A DNA stretch of 64,000 nucleotides from Taxillus chinensis. Taxonomy: Eukaryota; Streptophyta; Magnoliopsida; Santalales; Loranthaceae. The stretch is taken from assembly GCA_023512835.1 (NCBI GenBank), contig CM042085.1, forward strand, positions 4,621,989 through 4,685,988, written 5' to 3'. Positions 31,801-41,721 of this stretch are shown here, in pieces (positions within the stretch are counted from its first letter, which is position 1; each line of letters begins with the position of its first letter). Made by a program: the position numbers and the translations under genes. The notes beneath the pieces were generated by a model. The model did not search any database. It was not told the origin of the DNA and saw nothing but the letters and a program-made list of their open reading frames with translations.

Positions 31801-34478
31801 TTATTAATTCTAGGTACTTAAAACATTATGTGACTAGTATTTATCGGTTATCAAAAGTAATAATCTTTTGTTTGTTGTTCTTTTGTTTTTTAAACCTACA
31901 CTTCATAGATTTAGTTTTCAAGAGGTTGCCTCTGTAACTCTAATTTTTTATTTTTTATTTTTGGTCTACCAATGAAAAAATATAATAAGCAAACAACATA
32001 CACTATAGTATATGCTCACGAATATTTTTGGTTATTTTGTTCATTATTATTTTCGAAGGGAAATAACTCAATGTTGATCCTTAATGTCCCCTTGTTATAA
32101 TTAAAAATTCATTTGTTAATCCACCACTAATTCTAAAATTGGTTACAATTTTATCATATATATCATTTATTAAACTCACATATTTGATACGAACTGCTTT
32201 CTTTTTAAAAACTCACGACAACATATCTTTAGATACTTTGTCGTACGTTTTGTTCAAATAAATGAAGATCATGTGCAAATCCTTGATCGTTAATTTAAAT
32301 TTGTCAATAAGTTTTCTTAATATATAGATCACTTCAATAGTAGATTTTTCAGCCATGAAATCAAATTAATTTTTCACAATTACTGTATACCCTCTTTAAC
32401 AATACTCAATAATTCTTTTTCGTAATTTTATAGAATGTTCATTAGTTTTATTTCTTTATAAGAGTACTTTTATATGTCACTTTTGTTTTTATATAAAATA
32501 CTAAAGTACTCTTACTTGATTTACTAGACATTTTATTATTCTGCCAAATCTTGCTAAATAATTTTGTCACTTAATCTAATGTTTTGTAGGAAATCATGAT
32601 TTAACTTTTCTGACAATATATTCCCATCACCAACATTATGAACACTGTATATTCTTCTGTCTATTACATAAATTATTTTCGCTTCTGATTATTTCTGCAG
32701 CACAATTTGTTAAGTACTTTAGTAAATATGGTGAACTTACGGACTCAGTGATAATGAGAGACCGGAACTCTGGGCAACCCCGTGGATTTGGATTTGTGAC
32801 TTACGCTGACCCTTCGGTTGTTGATAGAGTTATTGAAGATACCCATATAATCAATGGAAAACAGGTATGGTTAAATTTGGAATTCTAGTGTTTTGATTAT
32901 AACTTTCCACCTTTAATCTCAGTTGGAATTTTTCTAGGTTGAGATCAAACGAACCATACCAAAGGGTGCTGGTTCCAAAGAATTTAAGACAAAAAAGATT
33001 TTTGTAGGTGGAGTTCCAACATCTGTAACTGAAGGTCATATTATTATTGTCCACTCATTTGCAGTTTTGTTTGGATATTTTACTTGCATGATATAAATGA
33101 ATTAAATATATCCATGATGAACTGACAGATGAGTTTAAGGGCTTCTTTTCAAAATTTGGAGAGGTGAAGGAGCACCAAATCATGCGGGACCACTCTACCA
33201 ATCGTTCTCGTGGCTTTGGATTTATCTCGTTTGAGGCAGAGGAAACTGTTGATAGTGTCTTATCCAGAGGGAACAAGATTGAGATGGCTGGAACTCAGGT
33301 GAGTGGGTGACTAGAATCCTTACCCCCCCCCCCCCCCCCAAAAACCAAAACAAAAAAAAAAAAAAAAAACAAAAAAATCCCGTTGTTTCTTTTAAGTACA
33401 AATTACTAAAGGCCAACCAATATATATGTATATATATATATAAACCACCAATTTCAGGTTCTTGTGCTTCTTTTTGTATGATTGCTTGTCAACCTTAGCT
33501 TATGTTTCCTCCTGGTCCTGAGGTTGTAATACAATACATGGTGTTTCTAATCAAATTTACTTTGCTTCAAATTTGAAGCGGTAGAGCTGTTTGTTATTCT
33601 ATTACCTATTCTCGGACAGTGGTGGATATTGTTCTTTTCATGACCTTTCCATCTAGAATTGTGCACGGCATTACCCCGTGTATATTCCAATATTATAATT
33701 TCCCCCCTTGTTCTTGCTATTTATGAACCCCTGATGGAAGCCATGTAGCATGGCCCATAAATTTGACAGCTACATCAGTGGATGAAGTTTTTAGGGAATT
33801 TAATTCTTCCCCAGCATAAAAGCCTGTGGGTTTCATATATGCTCCTACGTTGAGATTTGGGACTTTGTTGGTAGATTATTTACTTCCTTAAATGCAACCA
33901 TAGATTATGAATTTGTGATAATATAGGTCAACCTTTCTCTTTTTGTTGTTTTTCAATAGGTAGAGATCAAGAGAGCAGAGCCGAAGAAAGGGAACCCACC
34001 TCCACCTCCTTCCAAGCGTCATAATGATTCTAGGCCTGCATATGGTAGTGGGAATGGAGATGCCTACGGTGGATTTGGTGGTGGTGGTGGTTTTGGACCT
34101 GATCCTTATAGGTCAGGAGGGTTTTATGGCAATAGATCTAGTGCTTACAGTGGATATGTTGGAGAGGAGTTTGGTGGGTATGGGGGATATGGTGCGGGTG
34201 GGATGGGACCTTTTAGGGGAGAAGCAGCTTTTAGATATTCAGGCAGGTATGGGGGAGGAGGATTTAACAGAGACTACAATATAGGAGGTAGCTATGGTGG
34301 ACCCAGTGACACTTACGAGGGATATGCTGGCCGTGGCCCCAGTGTTGGCTATGGGAGCAATTATGATGCTGGCTTTGGAGGTGGTGGCTATGGTAGCAGT
34401 GGCGGGGGTCCATTTTTTGGAGGTAGAGGGGGTTATGGTGGTGCAGGTGGTGCACGATACCATCCCTACGGCCGTTAG
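28838..34478 (+). CDS. HLP1: hnRNP A/B-type RNA-binding protein with two RRMs and a glycine-rich tail (HLP1-like)
   Basis: Six exons: 28838-28950, 30900-30940, 32701-32864, 32938-33034, 33129-33298, 33960-34478 (TAG). Every junction is GT-AG, the phases close, and the product is 367 residues. RRM1 (about residues 39-111) has RNP2 KIFIGG and RNP1 RGFGFVTY. RRM2 (about 118-200) has KIFVGG and RGFGFISF. A glycine/tyrosine-rich tail follows and ends GARYHPYGR. The family binds RNA in the nucleus. The match in layout and C-terminus to Arabidopsis HLP1 (a regulator of alternative polyadenylation and flowering) is from memory, so the symbol is an orthology inference. The start is the first ATG after the telo-box leader and opens MDLNLESGGDEE. 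Introns 1 (1.9 kb) and 2 (1.76 kb) are long, and intron 2 contains LINE relics. Antisense frames over the last exon are shadows of the glycine repeats. Confidence 0.92.
31190..31490 (+). mobile_element. 5'-truncated LINE 3' end in hnRNP intron 2
   Basis: Plus-strand translation gives the C-terminal LINE motif WRAIPHCLFWCIWRELNAHIF (slightly broken) at about 31,215-31,280. An untranslated tail with TTATGGATGCTCATTTTAAG follows, and an A-rich end sits at 31,482-31,487. It matches the tail of the minus-strand LINE at 17.9 kb, so both belong to one LINE family. No target duplication was found. Confidence 0.7.
31530..32490 (-). mobile_element. Decayed LINE reverse transcriptase (RTE-like) in hnRNP intron 2
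   Basis: Minus-strand frames, from high to low coordinates, give an EIKLMN block (32,455), KLRKRIIEYC (32,425), FMAEKSTIEVIYILRKLIDK (32,355-32,300), KDLHMIFIYLNKTYDKVSKD (32,280-32,225), then AVRIKYVSLINDIYDK (32,200-32,150). Weaker blocks follow: FKYLEF (31,830), IHKSF (31,650) and CECLDGYMIRLEW (31,620-31,580). The order and wording match plant RTE-type RT with its IDLEKAYD motif. Many stops interrupt it. Confidence 0.8.
33323..33369. repeat. Poly-C then poly-A tract in hnRNP intron 5
   Basis: Seventeen C are followed by an A-rich tract. It lies 25 bp after the splice donor at 33,299. Length is uncertain if the assembly has homopolymer errors. Confidence 0.75.
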
Positions 34479-34886
34479 AAGGGCTCTGAATCTGAAAAGG
34501 GAAAGGCTCATACCAAATTTACTGTAGAACTACTTGAGGTCCATCTGTTTTAGAATCTTGCACTTCGTTCTATCTAATAGGCAAGGTGCACTTTTATGCC
34601 ACATAAGGAATGTTTGGTAATTTTTTGATTTCAGGAGTTAATGACACTCCAGGGGAGGGTGGTTCTGTTATTCTGTTTTCACCGGTTCCTTTGGTAAATT
34701 ACTTGCAGGAGAATTTCTTCTTAGTATTAGGAAGCTAAATTTTGCGAGAAAGTTGTTGTGGAAATGTTTGTATCATGTATCCATCGATTTTCTCGTTGGT
34801 TTGTTTGTGCTATGGAAATATTTTTGCACATCGGGAGAAAAAGTTGGTTTTTAAATGCAGCTATCCATCAATTTTGTGCTTGGAAA

Positions 34887-34892
34887 AATAAA
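34887..34892 (+). terminator. Candidate polyadenylation signal of the hnRNP gene
   Basis: AATAAA lies 409 bp after the stop codon, followed by a TGTATATGTG stretch as in plant far-upstream and near-upstream elements. Plant signals are loose, so this is one candidate only. Confidence 0.35.
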
Positions 34893-35346
34893 TGTATATG
34901 TGCTGCATTCCAGTATAACAAGACTTCTTTGTTCTTAAAAAAGGATTGTAGTTATCGAGTCAAAAAGGTTCTTCAAAAAGTGCAAAAAGGTATGTAATTA
35001 TTCGTAATAATTATTTGTTCTTAAAAATTAACTTAACTAGTCAAAATAATATTCTCATGATTATTCGTTTGCACATGGCTCGGTCGAGTGCAAGAAATTA
35101 ACACAACTACAATTCTCCTCACTTGTTCTCAGGATTTATTTTTTGATATGGGCAAGAAGGTTGTCTTTATACGTGTATATATGTTTACGTTAAGCCATGT
35201 TTAATTTATTTGTTCCAGTAAATATTGTGTCGCGGACTCTGATTTCCTACTAGTTCGCGAATTTCTTGAAAAAACTGGCGTTACTTAATCAATAAAAAGT
35301 AGAGCTATTTTTAAATTAATTGAAAGCAGTAATTAACAAATGTGGG

Positions 35347-35402
35347 TTTCTACTATTTCCTACATGACGTGGATTTTCTACTATTTCCTACATGATGTGG
35401 AA
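35347..35402 (+). repeat. 28-bp tandem repeat, two units
   Basis: TTTCTACTATTTCCTACATG occurs at 35,347 and 35,375, each followed by AYGTGGAW. The two units differ at only two positions. Confidence 0.85.
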
Positions 35403-36429
35403 TTAAGTAATTAATATTTTAGTTTATTATTTTAAAATCTTTTATTTGCTGCTCATTCCTTAACATTTACTTTCTATGTTTTTGTTTTAAATGCAATACA
35501 TTAACCCTCTCAAAGTTAATCCTTTTTACGTAAGTAACCTGTTTGGGATAAAGTTACATTTACAGTAACATTCTTCTCTTTCTCCTTTATGGTGTTTTCT
35601 CCTCCTGTTTTGTTTTGGAGCCTAATATCTCACCTATATGTATTTTGTGTTTCCTTTTCATTTTGTCCTTTAGTTGTGTTGGAGATGCAGCTCTTCCTCA
35701 AGGATTCTAATTTTGAAAGTTTTTTTGGTTAGCTATATCGTAAGATCATCATATGTTTTGATATGTTTTTAAACTCTTAGCTTTATATCAATATTATGCA
35801 TTCGTACTTCATTAATCTCTTACTCATGCTCTATTACTCTAGCTTCAATTTTGTTAATTTGGGCTCGTAGTTTTTTTATCTTTTGTCCTTTTCTATCTTT
35901 TATAGGGAGTACTTATTTCAAACTTTATATTTACTTTATGAGCATTCATGTTCATTACATGTGATAGTTGTTCCCATCAAAGACTAAAACTTTCTTCTTG
36001 TAGCTGTTACTAGTATTGCACTCCATTTATTTTAGCAAAAATTCATATTCAACAAACTCTATAACTAGTGCTTAGCACACCAAGTGGTTAAGCTTATAGA
36101 TTTGGTAAACCTGGATGTTCTGATATCAGTTGTAGTTCCTGAGAACGGAAGGCTTGAATCAGTATCACCATTATCACCTTTTAGACACCTTATCTTGCTT
36201 TAACTAATAGCTTTTGTCACCTTTACCTAGCTTCAGCTTTAAAATATCCATTATATGTTATATTTCTCCTTATTATATGATTTTTATGTATAACATGCTT
36301 CTACTATTTCATTCTTACTTTTTTTAATATGTTTACTTTAACCTTTTTTTACTCTTACTAATTAATTGAGCTTACTCATTTTATTTGTTCTCTTTTTTAC
36401 CAATGGTAACTAAGGGTATGAAGTTTCTA

Positions 36430-36575
36430 GGTTTGGCAGAGCTTGTCTAGATGATTGGCCTAGTAATTTCAAAGTAAGAAGTTGTGGGTTCAATTCTGCA
36501 GCTAGCTAGCGGGATGAGAAAGGGAAAGATTTTGGATAAAATAGTGTGAGTTTTAATAAATATTTTTAAAAAAAT
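36430..36575 (+). mobile_element. tRNA-derived SINE-like sequence
   Basis: GTGGGTTCAATTCTG at about 36,486-36,500 fits a Pol III B box. A degenerate A-box-like TAGATGATTGG lies about 40 bp upstream, and the sequence ends in an A-rich tract near 36,570. It does not fold as an intact tRNA. No target duplication was identified. Confidence 0.45.
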
Positions 36576-36993
36576 AAAAAAAATAAAAGTTATTATTATA
36601 ATAAGTTAAGATATGTTTGAAAATAATATCAAGAGTATTAAGATGTTACATTATAAAATTATAGTTTTAAAACTCTTAAACCTTAGATCTCAAATTATAT
36701 TCTATTTATTAATGTCATGATACTTAAAGATTTCGAAAACTCAAACTATTTCTATATTTAATTTTTCTAACATATCCGGTCTGAAATATCTAAAATTTGG
36801 AGTTGTTACACTTTATTTGTCCACCACAAGTACATGTAATTTGTCGGGTATCTTTTTTTCGATGAGACACCTACTAGTTTATTTGCAATTATGAACTCTT
36901 ATTTATTTATTTTGAAAGTTTGCTTTCAATAAAAAATGGTAAAATAAGCATTACAATTTTACTATATTCACTGGGTTCATAATTTCTTCTTTT

Positions 36994-37181
36994 AGATTAT
37001 TTCCAACTCGGTGGATGTTTTGTGAGAGGTTTTTCTTATTAGGTTCTTGTGTTTTCGTTGTATTATTTGTATGGGCTCATCTCTTTTCTAAGGTATGATT
37101 ATCCTCTATCCTTTTTTTGTATTCTATTTCCTCTTAATGTAATATTTATTACTTATAAAAAAAAAAGATTATTTCCAACTC
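36994..37181 (+). mobile_element. 157-bp retroposon (truncated LINE-like 3' end) with target-site duplication
   Basis: AGATTATTTCCAACTC occurs at 36,994-37,009 and 37,166-37,181. It encloses 157 bp (37,010-37,166) that end in a poly-A tail. A 15-16 bp duplication plus a 3' poly-A tail is the mark of LINE-mediated target-primed insertion. The tail lies on the plus strand, so the insert is in plus orientation. The insert carries no coding motif. Confidence 0.85.
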
Positions 37182-39396
37182 ATTACTTTATTTTAGTGTA
37201 ATTTTTACATTAAGATAGAGTTATTTTCGTCCTTTTTTTATTTATTTCTAGTCTATTATATTAAATCCTACTCCATAAAGAATATTTTACGGGATATACC
37301 TTTATTGTTATTTTATTAATTATTTCCTTCCTTGTATCTCTACCCGCTAGACCACCCACTACACACAAAACACACTCTCGTAACTTTTGAAAAAATGAAG
37401 GTAATCTCTAAGCATTTCAATGCCTTATCCACTTTTGCCGTGAACAATGCTACCACCAAACACGAAGAGGGCATAGTCTAAAATGTTTGTAGAATCGCAG
37501 AGGAAAATGCTAGCCATTTTTAACTTGCTCGTCATAAACCATGTATGGCAAAGGAAACAAATGAACTCTAGATGACCACTCACTCAGAGGATTTTTGCCT
37601 CCCAGATTCCCCAAAGTGGTTGATGGAGAAGTAGACCACCCAATACGACCTCCGATCACAAACTACATTACGAGAGAGAGAGAGATACGGTCTCCAATCT
37701 ACTCAATACAGTCTCATTCCAACACTTCCGTGACAGTAGTATGCTTGGACGGTGTCTTTCCCTAGAGAGAGAGAAATATTATATAAATATTTAATATAAC
37801 GGCCAATTTTTGAAACAAATGACAAAAAGATATTAGAATTGAAATAATTCACACGGTATAAATTATTTCCATCATCGTAGCGAAATCATGTCCGTATGAA
37901 AAGAGGGTGAAGGGGGAAAGCACCCCCTCATCCCAAGCTGTCTGGGAGTTTTTTATTTCTTCCTAAATTTATCCCAGCTGTTCTTTTTTTTATTTTTTAT
38001 TTTATACTTAAAAAAGAATAATGCATATGGATATATAAATGATGAAATTGGGAATATAATTATTATTTTATTACCCCAAAGAAAGTTAATTCAAAATCTA
38101 CAACTTTTAACACCTATCCAACAAGATCATTATTACATGCAAAATAATTGTTTTAAATTTTCGTATTTAAAAAAATTGTAGGTTTAAAATAAATTTGTAA
38201 ACACCAAAAATTAAAATAATTATTTTACATATAATGATGATCCTGAGTACATCTTGATTCGTATTTTTTTAATATAAAAATTTTAATATAAAATAATAAA
38301 ATAATAATTTTATTAGTAATTTTATGAGTTATATGTTTACATGTATTAAGCCATTCATTATACCCTTTCTAATTTTTAAATTAGTTTGAAGAGTTAGTTT
38401 AATAAAAATACCCAAAAGTTATACTTTTCAAACTCTCTATTATAATTAAAATTTTAATAAATAATAATAATTCTTTAAATTTAACTCAATACTATTTACT
38501 TTATATTTATTAAAATGTCATATATTTTCTCTCATCACATTTATTTTTCTATTTCCTCTTTTCTTTTCACATTTATTTTTATTTAAAAGAATAAATAAAT
38601 ATTTAAAAGTAATATTTTAATTGATAAACAAATAAAATAGAAAAACTAAAAAGTATGCTTAATATGTTGTTGAAATAAAAAATAATAATTTTTAATTATT
38701 TTAAAAAATCATATTTAAAGAAATAAATGCTTTTATTATAAAATATAAAAAACAATTATGTAAACTCTGGAATAAACAAAAATGGGCGGCGGGGGTAGTT
38801 GGAAATCAACTTGGAATAGATTTTAGCGCATGAAGGTCTTATTGACCAGAAAGGGACTTCATTTATGAGGGGAAATAAAATTGGTAGGTTCCAAGGCGGA
38901 AAATGCAAATATCAAAATTACAAGTTCCATTACATTGTGGGAATGAAGGAACACTGTTTATAATGGGAAATATAAATGACAAGTTTCGATGAACATATTC
39001 AAACATAAAATGCTATTTAATGCTATTCAACGCTAATTACTATATATATATATATGCGTGACTCCTAACTAGCTAGTCACTGACTAGTTAGCATCGCATA
39101 TATGCATCTTTTGTCGGGGGGGTGGGGAGGGGGGGTCTTCCATCGTTTTTCTTTCTAGCAAATACATGTGGTTCCTCTCATTTCTAGATATGCAGAACAA
39201 AACATTTTGGTATTGTTTGTGTGAAAATATCTTTTGGAAAATTAATTTTATCAAGCTTCAGCATTTAGCATGATTCAAGAAATTATTCATTAAAAAATAT
39301 TAACATATTTTTTGCGATAATAATTTTCAAACCCCAAATTCAAAAAAATAAATATTTTACGGAACTCTTTCATATAATATTCTTTCTTTTTCCATT

Positions 39397-39402
<6 letters not shown>

Positions 39403-39430
<28 letters not shown>

Positions 39431-39487
39431 TAATCCTGATATATTTTGACCGAGTGTATCATCTTCTTTATTTGTTATAATTATAAT

Positions 39488-39535
<48 letters not shown>
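39403..39535. repeat. AT and AG microsatellites
   Basis: (TA)n tracts occur at 39,403-39,427 and 39,489-39,511. The second runs directly into (AG)n at 39,511-39,535. Compound AT/AG microsatellites are common in plant intergenic DNA. Confidence 0.85.
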
Positions 39536-40918
39536 TAATTGAAGGCTTCATTTACAATAAATGACGTTTTTTCAAAAACTCGTGGACAGCCAATCCCGAT
39601 ATTTATTTAGGGTATTCAAAACAAAATTCAAATTGGGGCTTTCAAAGCAAATTGCATCTGGCTTGGCTTGATATATATAATTAATGTTTAACTAAATAAT
39701 AGCTAAATAGATTTAAAAAAACGCTCAATGAATGAAATCAATAAAATTGCAGTACATTTATTCTGGTCATTTTTTTTGAGTTGCATTCATTAGCTAAATA
39801 GTTTATTAAAATAAAATAATCAATTTTTTTTAACTTTCCTCTTTATTCATTTTAAATAATGAAATAAGTAATGGTGAGTTCAAAATTAATATTTTTAATG
39901 AAATATTAAAACTTTATTGAGGTTATTATTTGGTGATCCGATTAAATTTTAAATATATGTATTTTTTTAGTTAAATAATAGGATGATCATTGTGAATGCA
40001 CTTAATGGAGGGGAAAACTGCTTTGCAAGATATTGCAAAACATGTCATTTGTTGTTTTATTTAAGTGTATTATTTTTTAAAAAAATCATTTTCTTCATTA
40101 CATTATTCCCTTGTCTTCTATTTAATACATTTTGTTTTTTCGTAGTTGAAAATGAAAACAATAACCCATTTGGTTAAAACTTATGAAGGATTATGGGAAT
40201 TTGGCCTTTCTGAGCGTATGGACAAGGACAGCGTTAATGAATTATACAGCTCACATCACATGTCATTATTAGTACAGCGTGAAATGATTAATAAAATTGA
40301 AATAAAAATTTATAATTTAACTACAATTTAATTAAAACACTGGAGCGGTACGATTTTAAAATATTATTTTAATACATTTTATTATTATTTTTTTACGTAC
40401 TCTCTAGTCTATTATATATATATATATATATATTCTTTCATCACGTTTTAATAAAAAATTTTAAAACATAAATTTAATAAAAATAAAAAAATAATACGAA
40501 AGAATTGAAAGTACTAATGTCACACTTTTTTTATAGGGCAAGAAAAATGTAATAAACAAAAAAGTCATAATCTTGTCGAGGCATAAATTTGGAAACAGTG
40601 TCTAATCATGATGAATAATTGCACGCAAATCAATATGGTTTGGCAGTTGACGAGGCCACTCCATTTCATGCACCCTAAATGTGGTCTTGTATGATCATTA
40701 AAAAAACAAAAAAAAAAAAACAAAAAAACAAAAACAAATGCCTTTTAAGTAAATCCAGTGATTTTTAATAATCTTGGAAGAACTGGATTTTAATTAATTA
40801 ATCTGCAGTCACACAGAAAACAAGAACCAGATAGATCGAGGCATTTCTTTAGTAGACACACCCATACACATATAAAGATGGCTTTTACTTCCCTGCGAAC
40901 TTCACTCTCGCTGTACCT

Positions 40919-40920
40919 CC

Positions 40921-40954
<34 letters not shown>

Positions 40955-40966
40955 CCTCTCTCTCTA
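40919..40966 (+). promoter_or_regulatory. CT-rich tract in the probable kinase 5' leader
   Basis: A CT-repeat block about 800 bp upstream of the kinase ATG sits in less AT-rich sequence (40,880-41,230). CT-rich leaders are common near plant transcription starts. A splice acceptor (TTCAACAG) ends at 41,670, so a leader intron upstream of the coding exon is likely; the donor is not certain. Confidence 0.4.
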
Positions 40967-41721
40967 ACTTCACTGCCAGCGAGAGATCGAAACAGCACAT
41001 TCGTTTGTTTTGGTCGAATCTTAAATTCCATGTTCTTCTTTCTTTTTTTGTTTCCTTTCATTAGTTTCAATCTCCCGCTCGTTTTGATCGAATCTGTAAA
41101 GCTCTGAAGAACACACCCGACCACTAACCTGCATTCGAACAACTTGATTCGCCCTCGACACAGCGCTGCGCAGAAAAGACTCTCGGACGAGGCATGAAAC
41201 ATAGTGTAATACGCATTCTTCCGTGCCTTCTTTGAAGTTAATCCTCGTTTATTTGTCTCTCTGTCCCTATCTTTTTTTTTGGTCCATTTTCTTTCATCAT
41301 GTCACTTTTTGGTTCAATTTAACAACCCATGTAAGTTTTTGGCTTTATTTCATTGTGTCCGTACCTGTGTTGTGAGCAGAGATCCAGATTATATATGAAA
41401 TGAACGGAAAGTGTGTATTTTAATGTTCATATGTTTAATCGAGTCATTGAGAATGTCATGTTTAACAAGAAAAAGGACATGAATTCGTAAGGATTTTTTG
41501 TGTTTCCTACGAAATAGGTTTTCATTTTGAATCTTTGTGTTATACATAATGTGGCGACTTGCAAAGTGGGTCATCCAAGTCTTTCATTGGCGTCATTGTT
41601 TGCTTTCCAGTCTATATATTAACCATATCAGTTCCATTTATTTATTTTAATTATATAGGGTTACCTTCAACAGAGAACTTGACTGGGTTTTCGGTTGTTA
41701 GTTGTGGTGCCAAATTGTTTG

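Larger units (their letters stand above)
34900..40900. other. AT-rich intergenic region between the hnRNP and kinase genes
   Basis: No gene recognised. The region holds a 28-bp tandem repeat (35,347-35,402), a SINE-like sequence (36,430-36,575), a retroposon with target duplication (37,010-37,166), GA and AT microsatellites, and a G-rich patch (39,116-39,136). A less AT-rich stretch at 37,360-37,760 has short open frames broken by stops and no recognisable motif. Confidence 0.6.

Noticed and set aside
34239..34527. Antisense and off-frame open frames over the hnRNP tail
   Set aside because: Shadows of the Gly/Tyr-rich coding repeat in the last exon.
36060..36135. Possible tRNA gene (A-box-like AAGTGGTTAAG)
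   Set aside because: No proper B box at the right distance and no cloverleaf could be drawn; at most a SINE relic.
41695..41721. Extended start of the kinase frame at a TTG
   Set aside because: Not an ATG; the region lies just after a probable leader splice acceptor. The first in-frame ATG is at 41,722.
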